A stretch of 64,000 nt of DNA from Nectonema munidae (GCA_030549495.1 JAUIRK010000183.1:84501-148500); one strand, 5' to 3'. Counted from the stretch's first letter, positions 1 to 11,125 are shown. Notes: generated by a model not told the origin, from the sequence alone. Numbers and translations: made by a program.

Positions 1-106
1 AAGCTCCACAACTGTAGCAAAGAAAAATATTCAAAAGAACGATTTTTACAAGGATGTTATAAAAAAAGGATCATTATCGAGGTAAAACAACCTGTTATAA
101 CATCAC

Positions 107-301
107 ATGGTTTTTAATCCAAAAAAAGAGAAGAATAAAGTAAGACTAATTTCAGACTTCAATCTTACAAATGACTTATTCAGGATAGAGACACGTCGCC
201 TTACCACTCCTGAACATGTTGCACAATTTGGAGTCAATTTGGACACAGGCGCTTTAAATGGAATTAAAGAATGCAATTTATACTATCTAGTTGCATCATA
301 A
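107..301 (+). CDS. Unassigned 64-codon ORF; possible retroelement fragment
   Basis: Short open frame at the window edge, less AT-rich than its surroundings. The stretch KVRLISDF is like the first conserved block of LTR-type reverse transcriptases, but no active-site block follows, so the resemblance is weak. A faint CRIB-like pattern (HVAQFGVNLDTG) is an alternative I could not support. If it is a retroelement, treat it as a short fossil fragment. No function is assigned. Confidence 0.2.
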   Translation: MVFNPKKEKNKVRLISDFNLTNDLFRIETRRLTTPEHVAQFGVNLDTGALNGIKECNLYYLVAS

Positions 302-824
302 AGCAAAAAAAAATTTCTGCGATAAATACAACAAAAAGACATATTGCATGAACAGACTTTCCATGGGTATGTTTTGTTGTTTCTCATATGGTATATCTTT
401 TTTCCCTCAAAAAAGCCTTCATTTGAGTTAACTATTTATTGTTCTGAAAAGAAATCAGGAAAATCTAATCAGGGTAATATTGTACAAATCTTCAAAAATT
501 TTTTGTTTTTAAGCTTTTTCAAAAGCTTTGAAATTATCTCATTCAATTTTAAATTTATAAAATTATAAACTTAACTCAAATTTCAAAGATTTCAATTTTG
601 TAACTTTGAAATATTTTAATTAACATTTATAGTTCATTGGAAAGCACCTTGATTGTACCTTTTAAGAATGAAAAACTTAAAACTAGCATCAGATCGAATC
701 ATGTTTCTCGAAGCTAGTTTTTTTGAAACAATTGTTGGCGAGATAAAATGTTACATTTAGTTTAGCATACATGTATTTTTGTCTACATGTTTCCATGTGT
801 AAAACGAACTAATAATCAATTTTA

Positions 825-1339
825 CGGCTAATGTTCCCAGCACGCTGAGGTTTAGCCGGTTTTTACCACTATGGCTTCTAATCTCTCATTATTTTGCATC
901 TCCATTCATCTCTATTTTGCTCGTCCCCTAATGCTAAATGTCTTTTGCTCATGTCTTTTTTGACTATTTCTATCCATGTCATCTTTGGCCTGACTTTACT
1001 CTTACCTAAAGTTTGATTTTTATAAGCTTATTTAATTAGATCACCGAAAGGTCTTCTATTTACATGCCCAAACCACCCTAACCTTTGTATTTCAAATACT
1101 TTATTTATTTCATTTAATGGACATAAACTTCTTATCTTTTCGTTACATATTTTAGCTTTTAAATTAAATTTGCACATGATTCTTAACATCCTCATCTCAG
1201 TGGTGTTTAGTCTATTTTTCTCAGATTCTTTTAAAGCACAACTTTGCCTACCATACACTAAACTAGACGTAATACAACTTCTATAAAGAAAACCCCTTAA
1301 TTTTAGCGAAAAGATACTATTGCATGAAATACCACTCAA
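825..1339 (-). mobile_element. Non-LTR retrotransposon (RTE-like), 3' end, copy 1
   Basis: The minus strand encodes the C-terminal tail of a LINE ORF2: LYRSCITSSLVYGRQS, then TEMRMLRIMC, then RLGWFGHVNRRP, a pattern typical of the region after the reverse transcriptase palm. Beyond base 1028 the frame continues as RPKMTWIEIVKKDMSKRH and a DRxxW-type end. The 5' truncation is usual for target-primed insertions. It lies in an NDUFS7 intron. About 250 bp are nearly identical to, and inverted relative to, the copy at 2555-2861. The clade is inferred from the tail motif and ATT-rich end. Confidence 0.8.
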
Positions 1340-1853
1340 CGCTTTAAAAAGAACTAAGTTGAACGAACATTTGATGAAAAAGCATAAAACGAACCAAATT
1401 TTAAGATGAATTGCTCTTTCAATCGATGTTATTCATCCTTCAAAGTTATATTTGAGTTATGACTACCATCGAAAACATTTCAAGTCTGATAGCTCAGAAG
1501 AACAAACATTTTTGAAACAATTGAAACTCTCGCATTCGATCTCATTGAACATTACAATCCAACTTATGAAGAAAAAATTAAGATGACAACCAAGACACCG
1601 AAAATTTGAAAGTTGGCCTAGTTTTTTTTATTAAACGCCACAAGTTTCTTGTTTTCTTCTTTTATTTTCATTAAATAAATCATGGATTACTTTAAATTTT
1701 TTTTTAGAATTTTTAAAGCTGTTTTTTCAAATTTGAAAACACCTTGTCTACATTACGCTAATACTCTATACTTTGGATTATATTATAATGATTTTGAAAT
1801 TTACAATCGAATCGGTTCTCGAAAAATATTTTTTAAAAATATAAAAAATATTT

Positions 1854-1985
1854 ATTCTTTTCAAATATATCGTTGGCTCCAGTTACTTTTTAGAAAGATA
1901 CCCTTAGTCTCTCTAATCATTTTTTATCAAATCATGCAATAGAAAACTAAAAGTGAGGGAAGCCAACGATATATTTGAAAAGAAT
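1854..1985. repeat. Perfect 25-bp inverted repeat, hairpin-forming
   Basis: Bases 1854-1878 and 1961-1985 are exact reverse complements, with an 82-bp spacer. The arms begin ATTCTTTTCAAATATATCG. The arms have not diverged, so this is either a young insertion or an active foldback. No transposon family was recognised. Downstream (about 1985-2125) is a repeat-like stretch with GGGGGCGACTTATC and CGACTTATACAC motifs. Confidence 0.7.
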
Positions 1986-2554
1986 AAGGCCGATAATTTA
2001 GGCCAGTTTTGTATTTTAGAGGTCCACTTATACTTCAGATATTAGCAAAAATCATAAAAAAATTACTCTCATTTTGGGGGCGACTTATCTGTAGGCCGAC
2101 TTATACACCAAAATATACAGTATTCAAAAAATTATTAAAAAAATTAATCATGAAAAATTATTGAAATGTTGAGAGTTAAAGATGTTCGGGAAAGAAAAAA
2201 GGCTTTTTGGGGTTCGGATCTTGAAGAATTCTGATTATTGAAGTTTAATAACATTGAACTTAAACAAGACTTGAAAAAAAACTTCTAAACTCGTTCACAA
2301 AAAACCTGATTTTCTTTTGACTTGCATTCTTAGTTTTTATAAATTTCGTGAATCACTTTATAACTCACAATGCCTCAAACATAAAATTTCAAAATTGGTA
2401 TTTTATTTTTGTACCTACTTAAGCAAATTTTGGCATTTTCATTGTTTGAGACAAGTTTGATATAATTCGGAGTCAATGACTCTCGTAACGCCATGGAAAG
2501 CATAATTTATTTTATATAATTATTTATTTTATATTATTAATAGTGTCTGGAATT

Positions 2555-2861
2555 CCAAACTTTACAAAGGTTAATGTGATTTGGGCATGTAAATAGAAGA
2601 CCTTCTGGTGATCTAATTAAAGAAGCTTATAAAAATCAAACTTTATGTAAGAGTGTAAAGGCAGGCCAAAGATAACATGGATAAAAATAGTCAAAAAAGA
2701 CATAAGCAAAAGACATTTAGCATTAGGGGACGAGCAAAATAGAGATGAATGGAGATGCAAAATAATGAGAGATTAGAAGCCATAGTGGTAAAAACCGGCT
2801 AAACCTCAGCGTGCTGGGAACACTAGTCGTAAAATTGATGATTATTATTTATTATTATTAT
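2555..2861 (+). mobile_element. Non-LTR retrotransposon 3' end, copy 2, with target duplication
   Basis: Same family as the 825-1339 copy, opposite orientation, heavily 5'-truncated. It carries the RxGHVNRRP tail, the TWIxIVKKD region and a (TTA)n-type 3' microsatellite. The 16-bp sequence AATAGTGTCTGGAATT flanks it exactly at 2539-2554 and 2862-2877. This is a target-site duplication from target-primed reverse transcription and fixes both ends. Confidence 0.88.
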
Positions 2862-3761
2862 AATAGTGTCTGGAATTAAGACCAGTGTGACATCGTGGAA
2901 CCAAGAAATGAAAATAGTCCGCTTTTCACATACAAAATTCAATTGAAAAAGAAAACAGGTGATTGGTATTCAGAACTGTGGTCTTCAAAGGCATAGCAAA
3001 ATGCTTAATGACTTTCTTGAAACTAATTACCCATGCATATCAGCCAGGACTGTAGACAGAGTGAGAGGCAAGAGGGGGTTCTAGTATATAATGTTTTTGT
3101 TTTTAGCGAGTCCTAGTTTTTTTCCTGGCCACCAGTCTGCATATACAGTACATAAAATAGTAGAATCACCCCACAATTCATCTGGAGTTTAGGCCATTTT
3201 TAACTGGTCCACATAAAGAGGTGGTCGAGTTAGAGAGCGGTTGAAATAAGAGATTTCACTGAAACAAGATTAAATAGGCCTATTTTAGCTAAGATAAACA
3301 AATATTCATAGATTAAATATTGGATTACTGTGAAAATAATGTTTAGCGCGATACATCTCAATCGCTTAGAAATAAAACCCTGCTTATGCAGTTTGAGAAG
3401 CACTCGTTTAAACAATCAATTTATTTAATCAATTCCAAACTTAAAGCGAATCATAAAAGAATTTTCCGTGTGCTAAAAAAGGATCAAACTGAACGCCATA
3501 AACAACTCTAACAATACGTTTCCTAAATTTTATACATTAAGACCCATTCAGAAATTGGTTGAGCACTTGTCAATCAAATATTATGCAAATTAAGGAATAA
3601 ATTTGAATAGTCAAAAACAGGGGTAGAGTACAGTAAAACATTCATTAATGAACACCTATCAACTTCAATATATAAAATACCTTTGTCAGCAATGAGCGAA
3701 AAAGATAGAAAGACGAAGGAAAAAAGAAGAGGATGTGTAAGACAGGTGATATATATGATAC

Positions 3762-3941
3762 CCGTCTCAAGCAAGGCGCCATTTTATTGGTGAGAGTTCC
3801 AGCCACAATGATGCAATCCGCTTGTCTAGGACTCGCTCTAAACACAATTCCAAAGCGATCCAAATCGTAGCGCGAAGAAGCCATATGCATCATCTCAACT
3901 GCACAACACGCTAGACCAAATGTGAGTGGCCACAAAGAATT
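3762..3941 (-). CDS. NDUFS7: NDUFS7 exon, cluster N2 Cys-Cys region
   Basis: Acceptor TTTCTAG/AATTCT and donor CTGAGACGG-type end AGACGG/GTATCA. Encodes [18 protein letters not shown] through NKMAPCLRR. The next family residues, VYDQMPEP, are not found downstream to base 1, so that intron exceeds 3.7 kb. Confidence 0.93.
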
Positions 3942-4164
3942 CTAGAAAGAGGAGAGAAACATATGTTAGATTTCAGATTAATGGAAAAGCTTCGTGTATA
4001 TGACATGAGTGACTGGAGCTCTTCCAGATGCGGGAAATGAAAGAAAGGCGATTGTGACTTTTTACCGAATTAATCCGAAATTTCAAACCTTTTTAAAATA
4101 ATGATGAATTCTAATGTTTTTAACTATTTAAAATGAAAAATAAAATAATTGATACAAAATGAAA

Positions 4165-4197
<33 letters not shown>

Positions 4198-5667
4198 CAA
4201 AATCACTTTTACGCCTATTTTCTCAGCAATGTTAGGGTCTATACGATATTTTTAACTATAGAAAAAAGTTTACATCCAATTGTTCGTTTCCAATGTTCTC
4301 TATTTTGTTCGTCGCCTAACTTTCAATTTTTTTCCCATATCTTTTTTAATTCCTTTTTTCATGTTGTTTTCACTTAGTTTTTACCTATTTGTTCTTCCTA
4401 AAGTTTTCAAGGCGTTTTCTCGATCCTCCTCTACGTGGGATCAGCGATCAAAATGGAAAAGCCAACTTTTTTACTACTCTATACAATTCATCACGCTAGG
4501 ATTTAAAAATAACATATGAAGTAGGAATTGCATATGTAGCGCTTGTAATACAACATCCATAGCTCTAACCCTTCAAAAAATCTATCCTTATCTGAAATCT
4601 GATTTTATAAAAATAACCTTCAATAACACAGGGAAGCAAAGATTCTTCTTTCGACTATGAGTCTTCTTCTCTCAACATATTAAACCTCATTAACCCATTT
4701 AAGGCCAAGCAAAGCAGACGATATCTAAAAAACGCAGACGATTTATATTCAAAGTCATTGAAAAAAGCAGGCGAAGATGAAATTACTTATGTTCCAAAAT
4801 AGGAACATTGGCCGTAAATGGGTTATTAAAGCTCAAACAAGGTGAACTTTTCAGGGCCACATGCTCTAACCATAGAAACATTCAAGGCATCGTACCAAAA
4901 ATCACAAAGCTTGCGCCAACATTCCCCTAGAATACCTTTTAAGGATGACAACAACCTTAAAGTAAAACTTTTTATACGACTTTTCGGTAGATCAGTTTTG
5001 GTTAAGCATATATTTAAAAACTCTATTAATTAACTTTTTTGTATAAAAAGATGATTATTAAAAAAACTAAAAAAAACTTAATAAAATATGATTTAAATTA
5101 ATAGCATACCTTTCCCTGAATTTAGGGGTGATGAATGAAGCGAAATCAATTTACCGCTTATGAAGAGATGATGATTGTAATAGTGAAGCGTAATTTCACC
5201 CCAGGATCATTTGACTCCCGATATTCGAGAGAAAAGTTGATACAATAAATAGAATTAGTAAAGTTTAGCCATTATTTTACTTGGCTAGCTTGGTAATTAT
5301 TATTTATTTAATTAAGTCCTGCTCGAAAGTCATCGAAGCTTCTTAGAGAAGATGCGCACTTCCAAAAAGATGAGAGCAGCCATTTTGAATTAAATGTCGT
5401 GAATAAAAAAAAATGAGGCAAGAGGATCTCACCTTAAATCCCATATTAATGAGATCGTCTGCCCGCGCTAAAACGTATTCAACGGGTCTGGCCATGATAT
5501 CAAGAGATTTCGTAAAAGGCGAATAAGGTTCGTGTGGGCCGGTGTTTTCCTTTTTAAGACCGATTTGTGAAGAAGCGTCATTGAGAACTTGGACTTTGGG
5601 GGGATCTTTGCGGGAGTTGGGATCAGTTATGAACGTGGTGAAAGATTTGCAGGATTTGGCGCTAAGT
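3762..5667 (-). CDS. NDUFS7: NADH:ubiquinone oxidoreductase 20 kDa subunit (NDUFS7/PSST), partial
   Basis: Core complex I subunit of the mitochondrial inner membrane that holds iron-sulphur cluster N2, the last carrier before ubiquinone. Two exons are visible: 5433-5667 (78 codons after a split codon) and 3762-3941 (60 codons), joined in phase 0 by AAG/GTGAG and TTTCTAG/AAT. The second exon carries [18 protein letters not shown], with the tandem Cys pair that binds N2, then [14 protein letters not shown] and GTLTNKMAP, near-invariant in the family. The first exon gives the variable N-terminal mature region ending [12 protein letters not shown]. The remaining ligands (GSCA and PGCPP regions) should follow past base 1, off the window. 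The mitochondrial transit-peptide exon upstream of 5667 was not found. A TTAA-type MITE sits about 20 bp upstream of the first exon. Confidence 0.93.
4163..4415 (-). mobile_element. Diverged relative of the RTE-like LINE 3' end
   Basis: After an (AAT)n tract at 4163-4197, the minus strand shows an eroded version of the LINE tail at 825-1020: the stretch with CTATTTTGTTCGTCGCCTAA matches CTATTTTGCTCGTCCCCTAA there. It lies in the intron between the two NDUFS7 exons. The open frames here are shadows of this relic. Confidence 0.6.
4690..4826. mobile_element. TTAA-flanked MITE (piggyBac-like), subfamily 1
   Basis: Begins TTAA-CCCATTTAAGGCCA and ends TGGCCGTAAATGGG-TTAT, so the terminal inverted repeats are about 14 bp and the target is TTAA (one base changed on the right). 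The inside holds two GCAGACGAT motifs and an inverted AGGAACATTGG. It lacks coding capacity and sits in an NDUFS7 intron. Confidence 0.8.
5433..5667 (-). CDS. NDUFS7: NDUFS7 exon, N-terminal mature region
   Basis: Reads [16 protein letters not shown] at the start and [18 protein letters not shown] near the end; donor AAG/GTGAGATC. The acceptor chosen is TTCTTTAAG/AC, just after an in-frame stop. Its polypyrimidine tract is short because the MITE at 5688-5814 begins immediately upstream, so the 5' boundary is less certain than the 3' one. Confidence 0.8.
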
Positions 5668-5687
5668 CTTAAAGAAATGATTTATGA

Positions 5688-5814
5688 TTAACCCTTTATC
5701 GGCCACAATAATCAGACGATATCTCATGTAAAGCAGAAGATTTGTATTAAAAAGCATTGATAAACGCAGACGATTTTATTTTTGTAAAGTCGACTCTGGT
5801 CGATAACCGGTTAA
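5688..5814. mobile_element. TTAA-flanked MITE, subfamily 2
   Basis: TTAA at both ends; left end CCCTTTATCGGCCACA, right end GTCGATAACCGG. The inside has CAGACGATATCT and CGCAGACGATTTT. It is close to the copy at 24838-24973. It begins about 20 bp upstream of the NDUFS7 exon acceptor. Confidence 0.85.
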
Positions 5815-6856
5815 GACAGGTAGAGTCAGGACTTTAGGTAAAACAAACACTTTAAGGACGAGTAATCACATCCTTTATAAATTTTTATATCACATCCTGA
5901 TTGTACTCATCAATAAAGTTTTGCACTTCAACTTGTTTACTAGATTTTTATAAAATATAAAGTACACCATTTTTTCAATTAACCTTGAGAGGACTAAATT
6001 CCAAGTTTTTGAGAAGTCATCTGCTCATCAGTTTTAAGAGAACTTAGGTCAAACATTTTTTTGTGACACTGGTATCGCATTCGAAATGCGTAAAGCAGCG
6101 GCAAAGCAAAAGAGGTAAGACTGTTGAGAACAAGAGTTTATTTAACAACTAGCAATTTTTAGGCAAACCGATGATACATATAAATTTAATGCAATACATA
6201 ACGACCTAAAAGAGAGCCAGGCTTTGATAAGCAATCGTTTGCCTATTTTTGCAATGAGTTTTTATATATCTTAAAGCAGACGCTTTATATTTTGCAGGAA
6301 AGACTTTGGTCACGCTAAAATTTGAAAACTAAAATTTCAATAATCATATTTAGAAACTTTATAACAAAAAAATATTTGTTATAAAATTTTTCAGCTTTTC
6401 AATAATTAGTTATGTATTTTATTGACACGGAGAGTTTGTTACATTTAAACGAATCTAAAGAAGTGTCCATGTTTCAAATAAAATGATTAGAACCTAAACG
6501 TCAAATAAACGAAATAGAAAATGAACACAAAGTTTTTGTAAGTATCTAGACACATGAGCGTTTTGAATGCCTGGATAATTGTCACGCAGGGTTTGAAAAG
6601 GTTGAGCAACCCTTTTTCAAAAGTAAAATCACGATAATGTTTACTTTGTTAAAATGTTTTTAATCCTTATGAATATCGGAATACATCTTCTTTTGCAAAA
6701 AAAAAGAAAAAAATTAATTTACTCCTACAACAAGCAATTCTTGATTAGTTTTTATGCTTAAATTTGCCACTTTTTCGAATTTTTTTCTAATATTTTCTAT
6801 CGTGAAAAGTTGTTATTTAAAAGTTTAAACCAACATTTTCCGTTTTTATCAAAACG

Positions 6857-7010
6857 TAAGTGGTTTAGTGGCTGCGAGGTTAAACGGTTAGAAGCGCTGC
6901 TATCGATCTGAAGTTCAGGGTTTAAGCATCGCTTCTGCGAGATTATCCAATGCTCGATGTTAGCTGCAAATTAGTACTTTTTTTGGATGAAAATATCACA
7001 CCACATTTAA
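6857..7010 (+). mobile_element. Degenerate tRNA-derived SINE
   Basis: Head GTGGCTGCGAGGTTAAACGG resembles a Pol III A box region and AGTTCAGGGTTTAAGC a decayed B box. The 3' part ends GGATGAAAATATCACACC, then AACCTTTA, resembling the tails of the SINEs at 12302 and 41302. Too eroded to be a tRNA gene. Confidence 0.5.
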
Positions 7011-8106
7011 CCTTTATCATAAAGATTATGATTACATACAATACATAAAAATCGAACATTAATTTTGTGAAGATATTACAACAAACTGTCATGTTTAAAA
7101 TAGATTTAACCTCGCTGTTACACTATATCATTTCATAAAATTCACTTTAACCAATCAACTATAAAAAAAACACCCCCCCCCCCCCCAGGTAAATCCATCC
7201 CTGGTGTGCAGATATTAGCAATAGATTGATTACGATTGTTAGCAACAGGTTTCTGAAATCTCTATATCCTATTATATCTATTTTTTATCCGTCATCTGTA
7301 GAAAAGACTGTGGGATGTGTTAAGGTTTGTGTAAATTCACAAAATAAGTGTTATTTTATGAAAAAAGTTTTCTAATTCTTTTAGAAATTTTAATTTTAAT
7401 AATTTTAGGGGTGGAGGTGGGGGTGCTTCTTACCCCCTCCTGGTTACGGCGCTGGGTGTGCAACTCAGGCGATTATATTTTTGTAAAATGGACAATAGAG
7501 CCCAACGCTAACCCCAATCATATCGTTAACCGGTTACGAGAGCGCAAAGCCTAACATCTGGGTTGCAATAGTGAGTAAGCAGGATGTGAATATGAAATCT
7601 CATTACTTGAGAAAGTTGTTGAGAGGATGGGAGGAGAATAAGGAAGCAGAAACTTTTCTGATGGATGAGGAAGTCATACCGTTGAGCTGAAAAATTAAAA
7701 CGACAGAATTAAGAGAATCTTTTGTTATAGAGCAAAATAAGTTATGAGGGAATTTGCAAATCACAAGTCAGCGACGAAATAAACGACGTTTGCCATATGA
7801 AAATTCTTTCAAAAAGAAAAAATGAAAATTTAATTTCCAAAAACTTGGACCCGAAAGTGTGTAAGAATAAATGCGGAAAAGAGATGAGAATTCGATTTTA
7901 GAAAAATTGTCTGAGAACCGAATTGCGTGAAATTTTATAATGAAACTATTGAATGAACAAAAATAATTAATACAAAAGTTAACAATTAAATCATTTAATA
8001 AATCCTTTCAATAGGCATAGAGGAGATAGTAGTATCATAGAATATTCAAAAAAAAACAAAATGTATAAATCACCTATTTATTTTGAAGGGGAAAAAATTT
8101 AGAGCT

Positions 8107-8234
8107 TTAACCCTTTGAGGACAAGTGGGACACCAGTGTCCCAAAAAATGAAAATCGTCTGCTTTGAATATATAAAATTCCATTGAAAAAAAGCTGACGA
8201 ATCGTCTTCAAAATTTTAGTCTTCAAAGGTTTAA
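8107..8234. mobile_element. TTAA-flanked MITE, subfamily 3
   Basis: TTAA at both ends; left end CCCTTTGAGGACAAGTG, right end TCTTCAAAGG-TTTAA. The inside has CACCAGTGTCCC and AATCGTCTGCTTTG. Related decayed copies are near 2872-3000, 31558-31653 and 35643-35740, all with the GTGTCC and AAATTCCATGGAAAA-type blocks. Confidence 0.7.
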
Positions 8235-8752
8235 AAATTGATACTTATTGGTTTTCTCTCCCCCCCCCCCCCCCCCCCCCCTCACTAAAAACTTCTAGCA
8301 TACATAATAATTTATCATTTTTAATTAGTTTTTAAACTCAAGAAGAAACTGTTCTTAAAAAATGGGGGAGGGGGCGGGGGAGGATAACAAATAAGTACCA
8401 TAAAAATTAGGCTTTCATTAAGTAACGTATAAGTATAAGTCTAACCCGCGCCATCTTTTTAATCAATTAATTCTGGTAAAAAAAAGTGCCGATTAAACAC
8501 GAGTGTTTACGCTAACTCACGATGCAAAATTCTAGCCACTCAGGATGTAGTAAGGGAAAAAAATCTCGCTTTAAATCCGACTAATTTTGCTACTCCGACT
8601 CTTACTTTATAAAAATTGGTTGATTTCTTTATCATATACGATACAAAACTTTCTAAAAATTTATTTTGGATACATCATTTTTAAAATAAAAATATGAAGA
8701 ATTATGAGCTATAAGAAATCATAACAAAAAGTATTATAACAAATATAAAAAA

Positions 8753-9952
8753 CTAGCCGGTCCCGTGGTCGTTTCTCGCTTCGCTCGAAACATAGGATTC
8801 TGGGTAGTGTGTATATTGAGTTGCTAATTCAAATTCGCTTCGCTCGAAACGACAACGGGACCGGCTAGTTTTTTTGTTTAGACTACGCTCGAAACATAGG
8901 ATTCTGGGTAATGTGTATATTGAGTTGCTAATTCAAATTCGCTTCGCTCGAAACGACCACGGGACCGGCTAGTTTTTTATTGTTTAGGCTACGCTCGAAA
9001 CATAGGATTCTGGGTAGTGTGTATATTGAGTTGCTAATTCAAATTCGCTTCGCTCAAAACGACCACGGGACCGGCTAGTTTTTTTTTGTTTAGGCTACGC
9101 TCGAAAGATAGAATTCTTGTAGTGTGTATTTTGATTTGCTAATGGTGTTATATGGTATGGTGGTCACTTTTTAGAATAATTGTATCTTTTCTGTGTATTT
9201 TTCTATTACACCATATAAAAATACATACAAAACATATTTCAACCAATCAGAATGCTTCAAGCGACACTCACATTACAGATATATGAACTCATCACACATA
9301 TAAAACATATAAATAATTTCAACCAATCAGAATGCTTCAAACACATACACACATATAAACTCATCACACCATATAAAAAATTATTATCTTAAGAAATTAT
9401 TTATCTATATACGTTTTGTCTATCTATGTGTTTGAAGCATTCTGATTGGTTGAAATTATTTATAGATACGTTGTGTCTATCTATATGTTTGAAGCATTTT
9501 GATTGGTTCAAATTATTTATATATATGTTTTGTGTATGCATGTGTTTGAAGCATTCTGATTGGTTGAAATTATTTATATGTGTTGTGTGTATTTTTATAT
9601 GTGTGATGAGTTCATATATCTGTAGTTTGAGTGTCGCTTGAAGCATTCTGATTGGTTGAAATATCTTTTTTTTTATATGGTGTAATGTAAAAATACACAA
9701 AAAAGATACAAATATTCTAAAAACTGATCACCATACCATATAACACTATTAGCAACTCAAAATACACACTACAAGAATTCTATGTTTCGAGCGTAGCCTA
9801 AACAATAAAAAACTAGCCGGTCCCGTGGTCGTTTCGAGCGAAGCGAATTTGAATTAGCAACTCAATATACACACTACCCAGAATCCTATGTTTCGAGCGC
9901 AGCTAGAAACACTGTTTCGAGCGAAGCGAGAAACGACCACGGGACCGGCTAG
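8753..9952. mobile_element. Helitron-like inverted cluster with tandem 3' ends
   Basis: The region starts CTAGCCGGTCCCGTGGTCG and ends with its complement CGACCACGGGACCGGCTAG, making a 1.2 kb imperfect palindrome. CTAG ends preceded by a CGTTTC...GAAACG hairpin are the 3' signature of Helitrons. On the left arm the end unit repeats at a period of about 105 bp (ends near 8753, 8868, 8972 and 9078). The centre holds several GCATTCTGATTGGTTGAAA repeats in both directions. No Rep/helicase gene is present, so it is non-autonomous. Confidence 0.65.
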
Positions 9953-10580
9953 TCTATATTATAATAAGCTAGCGTCTGTGTGTCTGTCTGTGTGTCGCTG
10001 GAAGCATTCTGATTGGTTGAAATTATTTATATATGTGTTTTGTGTGTATTTTTATATGGTGTGATGAGTTTATATGTGTGTATGTGTTTGAAGCATTCTG
10101 ATTGGTTGAAATTATTATATGTTCTATGTGTATTTTTATATGTGATGAGTTCATATATCTGTATTGTGAGTGTCGCTTGAAGCATTCTGATTGGTTGAAA
10201 TATATTTTGTATGTATTTTTATATGGTGTAATAGAAAAATACACAGAAAAGGTACAAATATTCTAAAAACTGATCACCATACCATATAACACTATTAGCA
10301 ACTCAAAATACACACTACAAGAATTCTATGTTTCGAGCGTAGCCTAAACAATAAAAAACTAGCCGTTCCTGTGGTCGTTTTGAGCGAAGCGAATTTGAAT
10401 TAGCAACTCAATATACACACTACCCAGAATCTTATGTTTCGAGCGTAGGATTCTGAAAAAAAAACTAGCCGCTCCCGTGGTCGTTTCGAGCGAACCGAAT
10501 TTAAATTAGCAACTCAAAATACACATTACCCAGAATCCTATGTTTCGAGCGACGCGAGAAACGACCACGGGACCGGCTAG
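9953..10580 (+). mobile_element. Non-autonomous Helitron, apparently full length
   Basis: Begins TCTATATTATAATAAGCTAG followed by GCGTCTGTGTGTCTGTCTG, a Helitron-like 5' end (TC), and ends GACCACGGGACCGGCTAG followed by T, as expected for insertion between A and T. It abuts the previous element's CTAG end head-to-tail. Inside are three copies of the CCAAT-box repeat and two more internal CTAGCCG ends at 10358 and 10466. No coding capacity. Confidence 0.7.
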
Positions 10581-10715
10581 TATATAAATGATAAAATAGT
10601 GAAAATGAGATGTAACGGGAATCCGGTGGTTGAGGATAAACAAACTTTGTGTTAAGGAGGTGATGATGTTGAGGATAAGCTAGGAAATTTTGGATCAACT
10701 TGGAAAGATTTACCG

Positions 10716-10879
10716 GAAAGTTTTTTTTGGAATTTTTCAATTTTTACTTTATCCAAAAATTTTATGATAAGACATATTATACATTGGCATATTATCTCTA
10801 AATTTTTAAAAAGTATAAAACTGGCGTTTGATTAGAATAGCAAGTATGACAGCTGCTAAATGTTAAATTTGATATCCGC
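10716..10879 (+). mobile_element. ATCCGC-family repeat, left part (interrupted copy)
   Basis: Shares GTATAAAACT(T/G)GCGTTTG and a GGAATTTTTCAATTTTTAC block with the copies near 17628, 28815 and 45925. It is split at its ATATCCGC by the hAT-like element 10880-13383 and resumes at 13384 to about 13432 (CGGAAGCAAAAAATTTAAC). Confidence 0.65.
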
Positions 10880-11125
10880 TAGGGGCGCACATCCTCAAAA
10901 TTATTGGGGGGGGGGCGAAATTTTTTTCTTGCAATTTCAAAATTAGTGGCCTGGCAATACCACGGGAGACCAAATATTCAAGTAATCCTTTAAAATAGAG
11001 TGTATTCAGCGCATACCTAAAGTTCTAAATTTATAAAACTACTTTATATTTTTTTTACAAAATTGATGAATTTAAATACTATACTTCCAACGAAAATATT
11101 TTAATTAAATTTGCATATCGAATAT

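Larger units (their letters stand above)
5815..8752. other. Intergenic AT-rich stretch with scattered repeats
   Basis: No gene recognised. It contains a SINE-like unit, a TTAA MITE, poly-C runs at about 7171-7187 and 8262-8281, and end sequences resembling hAT elements near 7190-7204 (CCATCCCTG) and 7436-7454 (GGTTACGGCGCTG). GGTGTGCA occurs at 7203-7210 and 7455-7462 and may be a target duplication, but the left end between them does not start with CAG. Confidence 0.5.

Noticed and set aside
107-301. ORF considered as a retroelement reverse transcriptase or a CRIB-domain exon
   Set aside because: Neither the catalytic block of the first nor the ISxPxxFxHxxH pattern of the second is present; kept only as an unassigned ORF.
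8753-9078. 105-bp tandem units, considered as satellite or CRISPR array
   Set aside because: Each unit carries a Helitron 3' end and the array is mirrored on the right arm, so transposon structure explains it.
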